Shown here piece by piece: positions 44,611-55,302 of a stretch of DNA of 64,000 nucleotides. Under the pieces are notes generated by a model. The model made no database searches and was not told the origin of the DNA. It saw only the letters and a list, made by a program, of their open reading frames with translations. Source of the DNA: Cladochytrium replicatum (Eukaryota; Chytridiomycota; Chytridiomycetes; Cladochytriales; Cladochytriaceae); NCBI GenBank assembly GCA_025526935.1, contig JAHLKD010000077.1, positions 124,001-188,000 of the forward strand. Reading direction: 5' to 3'. Made by a program: the position numbers and the translations under genes. Position 1 is the stretch's first letter. The number at the start of each line of letters is the position of its first letter.

Positions 44611-47438
44611 ATGAGCGGATTTAGGAACTTTATCAACAAGATTACCGGCGAGGATAGCCTCAACAACCTCCAGCAAAATGTGCAGCAACAGCAGGGTCAA
44701 CCAAACGGCAACTACTACCAGGGTCAGCCTGCTCCTGCAGCCGGTCAGCCGCAGTACGGTCAACAGTACCCAAACGCGGCGTATTACAACCAGCAGGCCA
44801 TGGCCCAGGCACAATACAACGAGGCTTTGAGGCAGCAGCAGCTTTACCAGCAGTACCTTCAACAACAGCAGTACGCTCAGCAATGGGCTTCTATGCAACG
44901 TCAGCAACAACAACTTCAGCGTCCCGTGCCTATGGGAGCCTCTGGTCAACTTCCCTGGCAGCAGCCGCAACAGGTTCCTCAACCACAACCCGGTCAGCAA
45001 GGGGCACCGAATGTAGCTCCAGTAGTGACGGGCGTGAATATGAAAGCGCCGGCAAATCAAGCAGAGGGTTTAAGCAACATCAAATACGTGGTCGGGATTG
45101 ATTTTGGAACGTATGTTTAACGTTGGTTTGCATCTTTATGGTTCTCAAAAACTGAATGAATTTCTACATTGCAGAACATTCTCTGGTTTTTCTGTCCTCG
45201 CTGTCCCACAAGACGGTTCGAACCCCACAAAGCCCGCAGTTTGGACCAACTGGTAAGATTATCGACAGTTTGCTGCTGTTTAGGTTCTGATGCCTGATTA
45301 CCCTTCCAGGAGAGATCAACCGCCCCGGGTAGCATCTCCAAAAACACCAACACTCCTCGCATACAGTATAACGCCAGACGGAGCCGTGCTTCGTCACTGG
45401 TAATTCACCGTTTGTTGGAGACGGAATTGAGTGCTGATGCATAAGTACTTTAATAGGGGCTGGACGGTCGATGCTGTCCCTCCAAGACCCCACATTCGAC
45501 GCATCGAGCGCGTAAAGCTGCTCCTCCGCGACGACGACGACGTGTTTTCCGGCAAGGAACAGGCTCCCGGCTCTCCCACCAACCCTGAGCAATTAACCGA
45601 GCAGATTGGGAATATTGGAATCGATGACGGTGATAAGGCCGGCCAGGCGGCAGCGGAAGCCATGATTTTCAATAACATACGCTTGCCGAAAGGGTTGACT
45701 CCCACACAAGTGATCGGTGATTATCTGCGGAGTATGAGTGAGGTTATCGTGCATGTCGTGGAGAACATAACAAAAACGAGTGGCGGAGGTGGACAGAAGA
45801 TAGACTTGCAAAAGCTTCAGCAGGAAGCACTGTTCTGTTTCACTGGTGAGAGTGGATTGCGTTCTCGGAGGGTCCGATGACTTACGAGGGCCATTTTTAA
45901 GTGCCGGTGAATTGGACTCCCGGTCGAATGGAAGTGATGCGAAAGGCAGCACAGCACGCCGGTCTCATAGAGAAAGCCGAATCGCCAAACCTTGTTTTCT
46001 GCCACGAACCCGTCGCAGCTGTCCTAACGTTCGCAAAAAAGATGATGGGTGTTATTACACCAGGCTCAAGAGCACTGGTCGTCGATGCTGGAGGTATTTT
46101 GGGGATTTTTGAGCCTGACCGATGAAGTTGATCTAAGTTTCGATAATTAAGGTGGAACGGTTGACCTTTTCCAGTGCACGTTTGGCCGTGAGCTTGAGGT
46201 TGCAGAGCTGACCCAAGCCGCGGGCGACTTCTTTGGAGCGTCACTCGTCGACCAACTCTTCTGGTCTTTCTTCGAAACCCAGATCGGCCCCTCTTCCTAC
46301 GACCGACTCCGCGAGGACTCTGACCTTCGCCAAGCGTACCAGGACGTCCTCGCAAAATGGGATGCTATGAAGCGAGAATTCCACGAAGAAGAGTCGACGT
46401 GGACCGACGAATATGCGGGTGGATACAAACCCATCGTACTCCCCGCATCTCTATGCCATGCCATCCGTCAGGATGGACCTGAATACGTTGCCAAGCTCCC
46501 CAACAACGGCACGGAAGTCCGGATAACGCTTGCTGACATGAAAACATTTTTCGACCCTGCTGTGAACAGAATCGTTGAGATGGTGGTTGCGCAACTGGAT
46601 GCGGCTGGAGCTACAGCGCCTGGTGCAGCAACGGAGGGGTCGGAGGCAACTACAGCTGGAAGGCCGATCGATCACTTGTTCCTTGTGGGAGGGTTCTGTT
46701 CGAACGGGTACCTGCGACGACGGATTTTGACGGACAGTCGGGTTGTTGGAAGAGTAATGAACGTACCGACGATTGAGCAGCCTGAGGGTGCCGTGCTAGA
46801 AGGTGCGGCGTGGTATGGATTCGATGCCAAGGTGGTACGAAGTCGGAAGGCACGGTACACTTTGGGAATCAAGATTGGACGACAGTACGATCCGCTTTTG
46901 GACTCGAAAGCGGACGTGGTGAACCCAACAGACCCGCCATCAAGCTGGATCGTGTACAAGAAGTTCTGTGGTAAGGATCGACTTTCACGTCCAATTACTC
47001 CGCTGTTGTATACTAAGGTTATGCGTAGTGTTTGTACAACGAAACCAAACGGTGGAAGTCGGCGCATCATTCACAAGGGACAAATTCATCCTCACAAAGG
47101 ACATGGTAGCAGAAGTCATGGTCTACGGCACGTTCTCCGAGGCCGTCCCGAACGATGTGACGGACCCTGGTTGCCACATTGTCGGAAAGTTCACTCTGGA
47201 TACCAGAGTGTGGATGTACGCTCCCGAGTGGAATCGGGAGGACTTTAGCATCACGATCGAGGTGCGTATCAATCCTGTTGATCTTGTGAGTGAGAATGCT
47301 CATGGATTATTTCATTTGTAGTATGGCAAGATTGAATTGTGGGTGTGCGCGCGGCCAAACTTGCGATACGCGGTACCGGATGCACGGATGAAGGACTTGG
47401 AGTTCAAAACCCCACTGATTGTGCAAGGAGAGTGGTAG
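44611..47438 (+). CDS. HSPA12-like Hsp70-superfamily ATPase with a Gln-rich N-terminus
   Basis: ATG at 44611; the first 140 residues are low complexity (Gln, Tyr, Pro, Gly; AAYYNQQAMAQAQYNEALRQ), a prion-like composition. The actin-fold ATPase begins with VVGIDFGT, then TFSGFSVL after an intron (phosphate-1 loop). Later: LQQEALFCFT, VNWTPGRMEVMRKAAQHAGL, FCHEPVAAVL, ALVVDAGGGTVDLF (phosphate-2 loop, split by an intron) and HLFLVGGFCSNGYLRRRI (adenosine motif). There is no canonical Hsp70 substrate-binding domain or EEVD end; instead a beta-rich tail follows (VEVGASFTRDKFILTKDMVA) and the protein ends VQGEW. This matches the divergent HSPA12 group, which is expanded in many fungi. Six or seven exons, introns 50-70 nt. 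The stop is TAG at 47436-47438. Confidence 0.9.
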
Positions 47439-48440
47439 TTTTTGTCCAGCGGTATCGCAGGCGAAGACGGGCACACTGAAGGAGGTGGAATGAAAAAATG
47501 AAATGAATTTTGACCCCAAGCAGGTGGTGTTCTCTCCATTATGATTTCTTTGATTGTTGTTTTTCGCGTATCTTTTCTTGATGTATTTCTTTATTCAGTC
47601 ACAATTGCTTTTCCCGCTTCCTTCATTGTGGTGGTGTATGAAAAAGGAGTTCTGACATTGTGGTCTCGCGCATCATGTTTTGTGTTCCCCCAGTTTTGTT
47701 TGTTTTGGGTACCTCAGATTTGGTTTGAAGTCTAATATTATTTTGTTTTTACTATTCGGTTGAGTCTTTGATGTTTTTTACAGAGAGGAAGTAGTTTACG
47801 ATAAATAGCCGACATAATAGCGGCCAGTACTTTAATTATTTTTCCTTTCGTATAAAGAATAGTAATCGACCCGGTGAGAATATTGTGAGGTTGTGTCCAT
47901 GGAGTCGAAATCTGTGCGTGGTTGAAGCGGTGAAGGAAGATGAGATGGAGCATCCGGAAAACGTACCGAGCAGCCGCATGACCGTCTGTCAGCTGGATGT
48001 TTTGCCGCTCCTCTGGAGGTGGGTGCAGATAGTTTCCAACGGAATTCAGTTCAAATGTCGAATCCGCAAGATGCAGCAGAATTGGATGCTCAGAGTTGAC
48101 ATTGATGTTGATCGTGAACGAGTGAGGTCCAAGAGTTGCTTGAACTGCTCTACTCATGACTCATGCTTCGTCCCTCTGATGTGGTGAAAGTGGAGTCTGG
48201 CGTTTAATAAAGCCTGCAGATCTTCAGAAAAACGGATAAGGTTGGTGATCCATGAAAAGTTATTGAATGTGAGGAAAATCTTCATCCGTGAGCTGACCAG
48301 AAGAAACCCGAATAAACCCTTATGTCGGGTTGTGTTTTTCCAGGCATCCGCCGGGTTAATGCGGGTAGGAGCGGTTTTCCCTGAGCAGAAGTGTTTGAAA
48401 CCCATACCCGACCCGGACCCGAGGAGAGATTGAACTTGAG
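47439..48440. other. Intergenic region with one doubtful minus-strand ORF (47738-48157)
   Basis: An ATG-initiated minus-strand ORF of 139 codons (MSRAVQATLGPHSFTINI...) is present. It has balanced composition but matches no family I know, and no start context or intron supports it. Near 48380-48425 there is a CCCGACCCGG-type C-rich run. Otherwise AT-rich with nothing recognisable. Confidence 0.3.
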
Positions 48441-48899
48441 TTGGACAATCTATTTACATACACACATTGTGTCTGCGTAGACAGTATGATATTTACAAAC
48501 ACTATCGTAAAGATGTACAAAACTCCATTAAACAAAGTTGATAGGTGGAAGAGCCCAAATCAGTTTCTGTATCTGGTTCATATTGGCCGAGTCCCATTCA
48601 CCACTGGTTATGTCCTTTGCCAACCCAGCCCTGATGAACCGATCGATGTGTCAAAATTTGAAAGCATGAAATCCTTGGCCAAACCTGCATTCCAAGGTTT
48701 CCAATCCACCTCAGGGCGTTTGGACAACAGATGGTCGATTATGCCGTCCAGAGCCTTAGTCACTCAGAAGGATTCGCATCCGCTAATGCTCTGAACTTAC
48801 GATATATTGTGGCAGAGACTGAGTGAGTTGTTGTGCCGAATCCAGTTCCCGAGTAAAATAGGCCTTGGGAATTCCACCAATCACCTTGATAGCCGACGA
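48441..48899. other. Unassigned sequence joined to the 3' breakpoint of LINE-A
   Basis: Minus-strand reading frames here are protein-like (AIKVIGGIPKAYFTRELDSA, then after a possible GTAAGT donor near 48800 DGIIDHLLSKRPEVDWKPWN), but I cannot name a family. Homology to LINE-B stops at about 48900, so this is either host gene sequence into which the LINE was inserted or another repeat. Confidence 0.35.
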
Positions 48900-50209
48900 C
48901 AAAATAATATCCAATGCAGAGTCAATACATCCCTGTGCAACATCCACAGACATTTGGGCAAAGGTGGGAGCTTCTAAAATTGGACTGAGCGCAGCATTGA
49001 CATCAGCGAGGGTGGGATCAAAAAACAAATGTCCCACTTCCTCCATTGCTTGAAAGACAGCAGGTTCACGCAACAGATGAGCAGCCCAGCGCTTGTGGGG
49101 GGTGCAGCAGAGGGAGCGCTGGCATTGGGAGGAGCAAAAGAAAAAACAGCTGTAACCGGAAAATGGTCAGAAGCCCAAGGCATAAACTCGCCGTCGGCTA
49201 GACGACTATGAACTATGTAAGACATAGGATCACATTGAAGCAGAGGATTGACAAACAACAAATCGATAATGGAGTCACCATTGCGAGAAGAAAATGTGGG
49301 GTTATGACAGGAAGGGTGCTTAACTAGAGAGAACTAGCAGCAGAAATAAATTGCTCAAACAACCTACCTCTACGATTTGAAGAATGATCACCAGTAGCTA
49401 AAAAACGGGCATTGAAATCGCCCAACAAAAGAACAGGGCACGGAGACGACGGGACATGTTGAGGAAGTGAAGCAATAAACTCTTCAAGGAAGGGGTCCTG
49501 AGCAATACCACACGGAGGCAAATAATACCCTCCAACCAAAAAGCCCACGAAATGTAAACCATAGAGAGGTGCCACCATAACTAGAAACGAGACGGAAATC
49601 AGAAGCTCTACAAAGACTGCGATTGATCAAGACTCCCACACCAGCCCGTCGTGTACCCGATGACCCAGGAGAAAGACGAGTGTCAAAAATCAAATCTGGG
49701 GAAGGCAGCAGGTCTAAAGGAAAAAGGTGTGTTTCAGTCAGGAGCAGAAAAACAATGTGATTTGCGCGCATAAAACGAAACAGTGAATCAAGAACTCCAA
49801 AGCTCAAATTTCGACAATCGAAGGTTCCAACTCGAACACTAATCATTGACGAAGATGGGTTGAGCGAGGCTGACGCGCAATCCCGCGGGCACAGTCCAGC
49901 ACAGTTTCCTGAGCATCCATGGGGAGCTGACCACGGACATACAGGAAAATAGCAGGATCAGTAACTGAACTGAGGATATGTGCATATCTCTTTTGGACAA
50001 CTTCCCTGACCGCAGCCTCCCGCTGCTCCAAAGGCAGAGTAGAGGCTCGGCGAAGAAAGTCAGGGTTTGATTCGTCAGTGGGGGCCACAAAAATCACGGT
50101 GCCACCAGAAAGTCCATCAGGGGGCACAGCGGGGGGTGCGGCGGGCGGCGCGGCATGCGGCGCATCAGGCAGCTGCGCATGCAGAGCGCTGGGAGGCAGC
50201 ATTGATTTT
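48900..50209 (-). mobile_element. LINE-A: internally deleted, 3'-truncated non-LTR retrotransposon
   Basis: Near-identical to LINE-B where they overlap. The 5' end keeps the ORF1 start (from about 50202), but codons corresponding to most of ORF1 are missing: GGTVIF runs straight into DESNPDFLRRASTLP. ORF1 ends at 49843 and ORF2 starts at 49846, overlapping as ATGA. ORF2 holds only the endonuclease part (LLTETHLFPLD, LLGDFNARF, ASDHFPVTAVF), with a one-base slip near 49540 and another near 49330, and is cut at about 48900. The copy is dead. Confidence 0.88.
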
Positions 50210-50240
<31 letters not shown>

Positions 50241-50256
50241 TTTCTTTTTTTTTTTT
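50210..50256. repeat. (GA)n microsatellite and A-tail junction between LINE-A and LINE-B
   Basis: On the minus strand: the poly(A) of LINE-B (12 A, 50245-50256), then GAAAACCC, then (CT)n (50210-50238) and immediately the LINE-A 5' end. The same A-tail plus (CT)n plus 5'-end arrangement recurs at 55.2-55.3 kb and 60.55-60.61 kb. Confidence 0.9.
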
Positions 50257-50399
50257 GAACTTCATAATATGTATTTATTGTCCAACCAATACATATCACC
50301 CGCTGGTGCAAAATCCAAATACAAGTGTAAAAATACACGTAAATTGGCAGCACATGGGGAACCGTGCGAGCCATAGGAAAAGTAAAATGTTTCAAAACA

Positions 50400-53300
50400 C
50401 TAAGGCATATCCAAATCAACAAAAGCAGACAAGATACAATCAGGAGCTGGAGACAAAACTAACTCATAACCAAGACAGTTTGACCAAATGCGGTTAAGTG
50501 CACGAAGAACAAGAACCCACTGGGAAAAAGCAGGGGAAGGATAAAAAGGCCGTGGTGAAAGCATATCAATTGCAATGTCAAGAGGTAGGCGGGGATCATC
50601 AGGTGGGCCTAGATCAAAACTAGCAGACAAACTAGCACGCAAATGTAGACACACAGAGACATGGGCACGCGACACTTCAGGGGCATCATGACAGTTCCTA
50701 CAATAAGGTCGGGGGTTTGGAAACAGGCGGCCAAGCTGATATAGCAGGAACAAACGAAGACATACTGTTGGGAGATGTTGGTGTGGGGGTAGCAACAAAG
50801 GGTGGCGAAGTTTCAAATTGCGGACAGGGGCAAACGAAACTGCAATTGGTCCATTATGTGCAACAGCTAAAGACTGAAAATGCAACATCAACGGATGAAG
50901 TGGGGGCACAACAGGCATAGGAACAATGAGATCATTGTGACAAGCGGAAAAATAAGGAGATGAACCATAACCGACTGGAGATGACCGATAGAATTGCAAC
51001 ACAGCAGCTGGTAACAGAGGGCTGGAATCACTAGACCAGCGAGCAAACATACGTGCCTGAAGGTACTTCAGCCTGAACTCAAAAGTAGGAATTTGCGCTA
51101 ACAGCAACAAACCAACACGCGAAGTGGTATGGGCTATCGAAAACAGACGACACAGTGCATGATAACAAAAACGCTCGAGTACCTGAAGCTGAGCAGTGGA
51201 AGGCCGAATAAGTGCTAAACCAAACTCAAGTGAAGGTCTAATAAAAGACAAAAACAACAACCTGGCAACACGAGGAGCAGACCCACCAAAGTACGAGACA
51301 TAAGGTGCAAAAAGATACAATGAGGCACAAGCTTTCTCTAAGCGATGATCAATAGTTGCAGCAAGATCAAACCCTTCAATAGTAAAATAGTGACCAAGGT
51401 ATCTAAATGAAACCTCTACAGGGAGGGCAGAGCCATGAAGCTTCAAGGGGGTGGGTAACCGTTGAGAAGATAACACAGCACACTTTGAAGGTGAAAACAC
51501 AAAATGAGAAGCTAAAGCAAAATCTTCACAAATTTTCAATGCACGTTGGGCCTGCTCAGGGGTGGCAGAAAACAAAGCTATGTCATCAGCAAAAAACAAC
51601 GAATTGAAAACAGGAGTGTTATAAGAAAACCTAGCAAGATGAGAAGATTCACGACGAAGGAGCTGTGCTAAAGGATTGATGAAAACTGAGTACAAGAACG
51701 GAGACAAAACAGAACCTTGAAAAAGACCTCGTGGAAGCGAAAACAAATCAGAAGAACGATTCTCTATAACAACCTGAGAAGAACAACAATCAAACATACT
51801 CATCAAAACAGAGATCAAACGGTTTGGAATTCTGGGAAATTGACGAAGACGTTCCCACAAAAGAGGCCTATGCACAGTATCATACGCTGCTTTAATATCT
51901 AAGAAAGTAACACAATAAGGCAGAGCAGTGCGGGAAGCCCGTCGAAGGGTAGCATCTAATGCAAAAACACACTCAACACCTGAACGATTGGCCTGGAAAC
52001 CAGCTTGGGCGGGATCAAGTTTACCAACATGAGCTACAAGCATAGGAAGCAGGGTACGCTCAAAGATTTTTCTATCAACATTGGTTAAAGTAATGGGGCG
52101 GTACTGACTAATATCACCAATGGAGCCCTTATTCTTCCAAACAGGTAACAACAAGCCAGCATTCCAGGCAGAGGGCGACAAACCTGAACGGAAAATAGCG
52201 TTTGAAAGTTGAACAAAAAGGATAGCAACATCAGAAGCTAACGGCTTAAATAACTCAGCTGGAATATGGTTTGAGCCAGGAGCAGAGTTGTTTGGGGAAG
52301 AACGAATAGCACAAACAAAGTCACTAACACTAACTGACACAGAATCATTCAGCGCATGTAGACGAACGTGTTCTGCACTGGCAGAGGATTGTGCAAACTG
52401 AGTCTGATAAACGGAGGCAAAGTGATTGCGATAATGAGATAAAGAGGCAGGATCAGACAATAAACCACTTGCAGCTGAGCGCCGTTGATGACACTTACGC
52501 GCGGTGGAAAGAACTTTGCTAACCTCGGTTAAAGAACTAGGAGAAGAACTAAACATATTGTCGCCAGAAGCCTCTCGAGCTCGCTGAGAAAGAGACCAAG
52601 TACGAAAAGCTTTGACACGCTCACGCGATAGCCGGTCACGCTCCAAGCGGCAATACTCAACTAAACCAGGATCAGGATCATCACAGGAAGAAACAGCTAA
52701 ATAGTGCTTATGAGCAAGTAAGTAGCTCCGTCGCAAGGCCACTAAATGCGGCGGCAACAATGGCAGGGCAGGGCGACAGCGAACTAAACTGGGGGGTCCA
52801 ATGACACAAGCAGCACATGAAGTAACAAAGGACAAAATAATATCCAATGCAGAGTCAATACATCCCTGTGCAACATCCACAGACATTTGGGCAAAGGCGG
52901 GAGCTTCTAAAATTGGACTGAGTGCAGCATTGACATCAGCAAGGGTGGGATCAAAAAACAAATGTCCCACATCCTCCATTGCTTGAAAGACAGCAGGTTC
53001 ACGCAACAGATGAGCAGCCCAGCGCTTGTGGGGGGGTGCAGCAGAGGGAGCGCTGGCATTGGGAGGAGCAAAAGAAAAAACAGCTGTAACCGGAAAATGG
53101 TCAGAAGCCCAAGGCATAAACTCGCCGTCGGCTAGACGACTATGAACTATGTAAGAAATAGGATCACATTGAAGCAGAGGATTGACAAACAACAAATCGA
53201 TAATGGAGTCACCATTGCGAGAAGAAAATGTGGGGTTATGACAGGAAGGGTGCTTAACTAGAGAGAAACTAGCAGCAGAAATAAATTGCTCAAACAACCT

Positions 53301-53780
53301 ACCCCTACGATTTGAAGAATGATCACCAGTAGCTAAAAAACGGGCATTGAAATCGCCCAACAAAAGAACAGGGCACGGAGACGACGGGACATGTTGAGGA
53401 AGTGAAGCAATAAACTCTTCAAGGAAGGGGTCCTGAGCAATACCACACGGAGGCAAATAATACCCTCCAACCAAAAGCCCACGAAATGTAAACCATAGAG
53501 AGGTGCCACCATAACTAGAAACGAGACGGAAATCAGAAGCTCTACAAAGACTGCGATTGATCAAGACTCCCACACCAGCCCGTCGTGCACCCGATGACCC
53601 AGGAGAAAAACGAGTGTCAAAAATCAAATCTGGAGAAGGCAGCGGGTCTAAAGGAAAAAGGTGTGTTTCAGTCAGGAGCAGAAAAACAATGTGATTTGCG
53701 CGCATAAAACGAAACAGTGAATCAAGAACTCCAAAGCTCAAATTGCGACAATTGAAGGTACCAACTCGAACACTAATCAT
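50400..53780 (-). CDS. LINE-B ORF2: APE endonuclease and reverse transcriptase
   Basis: 1126 aa. The APE-type endonuclease (residues about 1-240) has VGTFNCRNLSF, LLLTETHLFPLD, LLGDFNARF and ASDHFPVTAVF. The reverse transcriptase (about 480-830) has ISQYRPITLTNVDRKIFER, QAGFQANRSGVECVFALD, FLDIKAAYDTVHRPLLWERL, LPRGLFQGSVLSPFLYSVF and SLFFADDIALFSATPEQA, with catalytic Asp pair in FADD, then SFRYLGHYFTIEGFD. The C-terminus has a CCHC-type finger (CRNCHDAPEVSRAHVSVC). No RNase H domain is visible after the RT, unlike many fungal Tad-type LINEs. The start codon overlaps the ORF1 stop as ATGA, implying translation by termination-reinitiation. Confidence 0.93.
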   Translation of the reverse strand: MISVRVGTFNCRNLSFGVLDSLFRFMRANHIVFLLLTETHLFPLDPLPSPDLIFDTRFSPGSSGARRAGVGVLINRSLCRASDFRLVSSYGGTSLWFTFRGLLVGGYYLPPCGIAQDPFLEEFIASLPQHVPSSPCPVLLLGDFNARFLATGDHSSNRRGRLFEQFISAASFSLVKHPSCHNPTFSSRNGDSIIDLLFVNPLLQCDPISYIVHSRLADGEFMPWASDHFPVTAVFSFAPPNASAPSAAPPHKRWAAHLLREPAVFQAMEDVGHLFFDPTLADVNAALSPILEAPAFAQMSVDVAQGCIDSALDIILSFVTSCAACVIGPPSLVRCRPALPLLPPHLVALRRSYLLAHKHYLAVSSCDDPDPGLVEYCRLERDRLSRERVKAFRTWSLSQRAREASGDNMFSSSPSSLTEVSKVLSTARKCHQRRSAASGLLSDPASLSHYRNHFASVYQTQFAQSSASAEHVRLHALNDSVSVSVSDFVCAIRSSPNNSAPGSNHIPAELFKPLASDVAILFVQLSNAIFRSGLSPSAWNAGLLLPVWKNKGSIGDISQYRPITLTNVDRKIFERTLLPMLVAHVGKLDPAQAGFQANRSGVECVFALDATLRRASRTALPYCVTFLDIKAAYDTVHRPLLWERLRQFPRIPNRLISVLMSMFDCCSSQVVIENRSSDLFSLPRGLFQGSVLSPFLYSVFINPLAQLLRRESSHLARFSYNTPVFNSLFFADDIALFSATPEQAQRALKICEDFALASHFVFSPSKCAVLSSQRLPTPLKLHGSALPVEVSFRYLGHYFTIEGFDLAATIDHRLEKACASLYLFAPYVSYFGGSAPRVARLLFLSFIRPSLEFGLALIRPSTAQLQVLERFCYHALCRLFSIAHTTSRVGLLLLAQIPTFEFRLKYLQARMFARWSSDSSPLLPAAVLQFYRSSPVGYGSSPYFSACHNDLIVPMPVVPPLHPLMLHFQSLAVAHNGPIAVSFAPVRNLKLRHPLLLPPHQHLPTVCLRLFLLYQLGRLFPNPRPYCRNCHDAPEVSRAHVSVCLHLRASLSASFDLGPPDDPRLPLDIAIDMLSPRPFYPSPAFSQWVLVLRALNRIWSNCLGYELVLSPAPDCILSAFVDLDMP

Positions 53781-55174
53781 TGACGAAGATGGGTTGAGCG
53801 AGGCTGACGCGCAATCCCGCGGGCACAGTCCAGCACAGTTTCCTGAGCATCCATGGGGAGCTGACCACGGACATACAGGAAAATAGCAGGATCAGTAACT
53901 GAACTGAGGATATGTGCATATCTCTTGTGAACAACTTCCCTGACCGCAGCCTCCCGCTGCTCCAAAGGCAGAGTAGAGGCTCGGCGAAGAAAGTCAGGGT
54001 TTGATTCGTCAGTGGAAGCTTCCTGGGTGGAGAAGTGCGCACGGAGAGCAATTGCAGTTGAGCGAATACAGATAAAGGAAGCAATGTTGCGACCAACGAA
54101 ACTGATGTGGCGGATACCACGCACCACCTCATCGCCCAAGAGAGCCCTCAGCATGGTCCGCACAAAGCCGAGCCGCTGTCTCATGATGTCCTTGATGTAC
54201 ACAGTGGTCAAATCATCCACACGGGCCTGAAGATCAGCAGGTGGGGAGACCAGCAGCGGAGAGGTCGGAGGATAGAATACGACAGACCGAGGGCCACGAA
54301 GGCTGACATTGGAAGTGGGGTCACGACCAGCAAGGGCAGTCCTGACAGCTTCTGTACGAGATTCAGCACTCAGTGTGGGGAGACTCTCAAGCACACGGGC
54401 ACGGGCATTGGCAGCAGCAGCGGCATAAGTGCATGGACCACGAGGTCCACGTGGGGCAGGTCGACTAGACGGGGGGCGAGGGCCAGGAGCACCAGAGTTC
54501 CCAAGATCGTCCTGAATTGAAGGATTACCATGCAGTTGTCTAGGGGGAAGGCACACAGGCGCAGCCACATCATCATGGCGGGAGACAGGGGCAACCGGAG
54601 GTGAAGGCGAAGGCAGCGGCCTCCCAAAGCGACCCACCAGATCCTCGGCCATATCACGACAAACACTAAAAAATTCAGCAGGAGTGTCCCTCGGCGAATG
54701 TGCAAGCATAGGATCCAGCATCGCCAACGGATCAAAGGTTGCACAAACAGATCGCATCTGAGTGAGAACGACACGGAGATCGGCCAGAGATGCAACACTC
54801 GAGGGAGCAGCCACAGCAGCAAGAACCCGGACACCCGTCAGATGTGATCGGGAACGAGAACAGGAGCGACCACGGGGCAATTCATGTTCAGCAAGTCTTT
54901 TGGCGCGTCGGTCACGTGATCGGAAGTCACGTGATTCGGCATTTTCATCCTCCCCCATATTCACATCATCGGCCCAGTGAATTGGAGAGGCAGGAGCGGA
55001 GAATGGAAGCTGTGGAGCGGAATTTTCAACAGAGGAGGCACGGGGGTGCGAATGGGCCTCAAAAATCACAGTGCCACCAGAAAGTCCATCAGGGGGCACA
55101 GCGGGGGGTGCGGCGGGCGGCGCGGCATGCGGCGCATCAGGCGGCTGCGCATGCGGAGCGCTGGGAGGCGGCAT
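53777..55174 (-). CDS. LINE-B ORF1 protein
   Basis: Product of 465 aa. Residues 1-30 are Ala/Pro-rich (MPPPSAPHAQPP). A Ser/Arg-rich basic part follows (RGRSCSRSRSHLTG), which suits RNA binding. A C-terminal core (GIRHISFVGRNIASFICIRS, then LPLEQREAAVREVVHKRYAH) is also found in LINE-C ORF1 with substitutions. No CCHC zinc knuckle or L1-type trimer coil is recognisable. ORF1 normally packages the RNA; that is family knowledge. Its TGA overlaps the ORF2 ATG. Confidence 0.88.
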   Translation of the reverse strand: MPPPSAPHAQPPDAPHAAPPAAPPAVPPDGLSGGTVIFEAHSHPRASSVENSAPQLPFSAPASPIHWADDVNMGEDENAESRDFRSRDRRAKRLAEHELPRGRSCSRSRSHLTGVRVLAAVAAPSSVASLADLRVVLTQMRSVCATFDPLAMLDPMLAHSPRDTPAEFFSVCRDMAEDLVGRFGRPLPSPSPPVAPVSRHDDVAAPVCLPPRQLHGNPSIQDDLGNSGAPGPRPPSSRPAPRGPRGPCTYAAAAANARARVLESLPTLSAESRTEAVRTALAGRDPTSNVSLRGPRSVVFYPPTSPLLVSPPADLQARVDDLTTVYIKDIMRQRLGFVRTMLRALLGDEVVRGIRHISFVGRNIASFICIRSTAIALRAHFSTQEASTDESNPDFLRRASTLPLEQREAAVREVVHKRYAHILSSVTDPAIFLYVRGQLPMDAQETVLDCARGIARQPRSTHLRQ

Positions 55175-55179
55175 TGATT

Positions 55180-55302
<123 letters not shown>

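Noticed and set aside
50210-50422. ORFs through the GA microsatellites (Arg-Glu or Ser-Leu repeats), also at 55.2 and 60.6 kb
   Set aside because: Pure products of the dinucleotide repeat; not genes.
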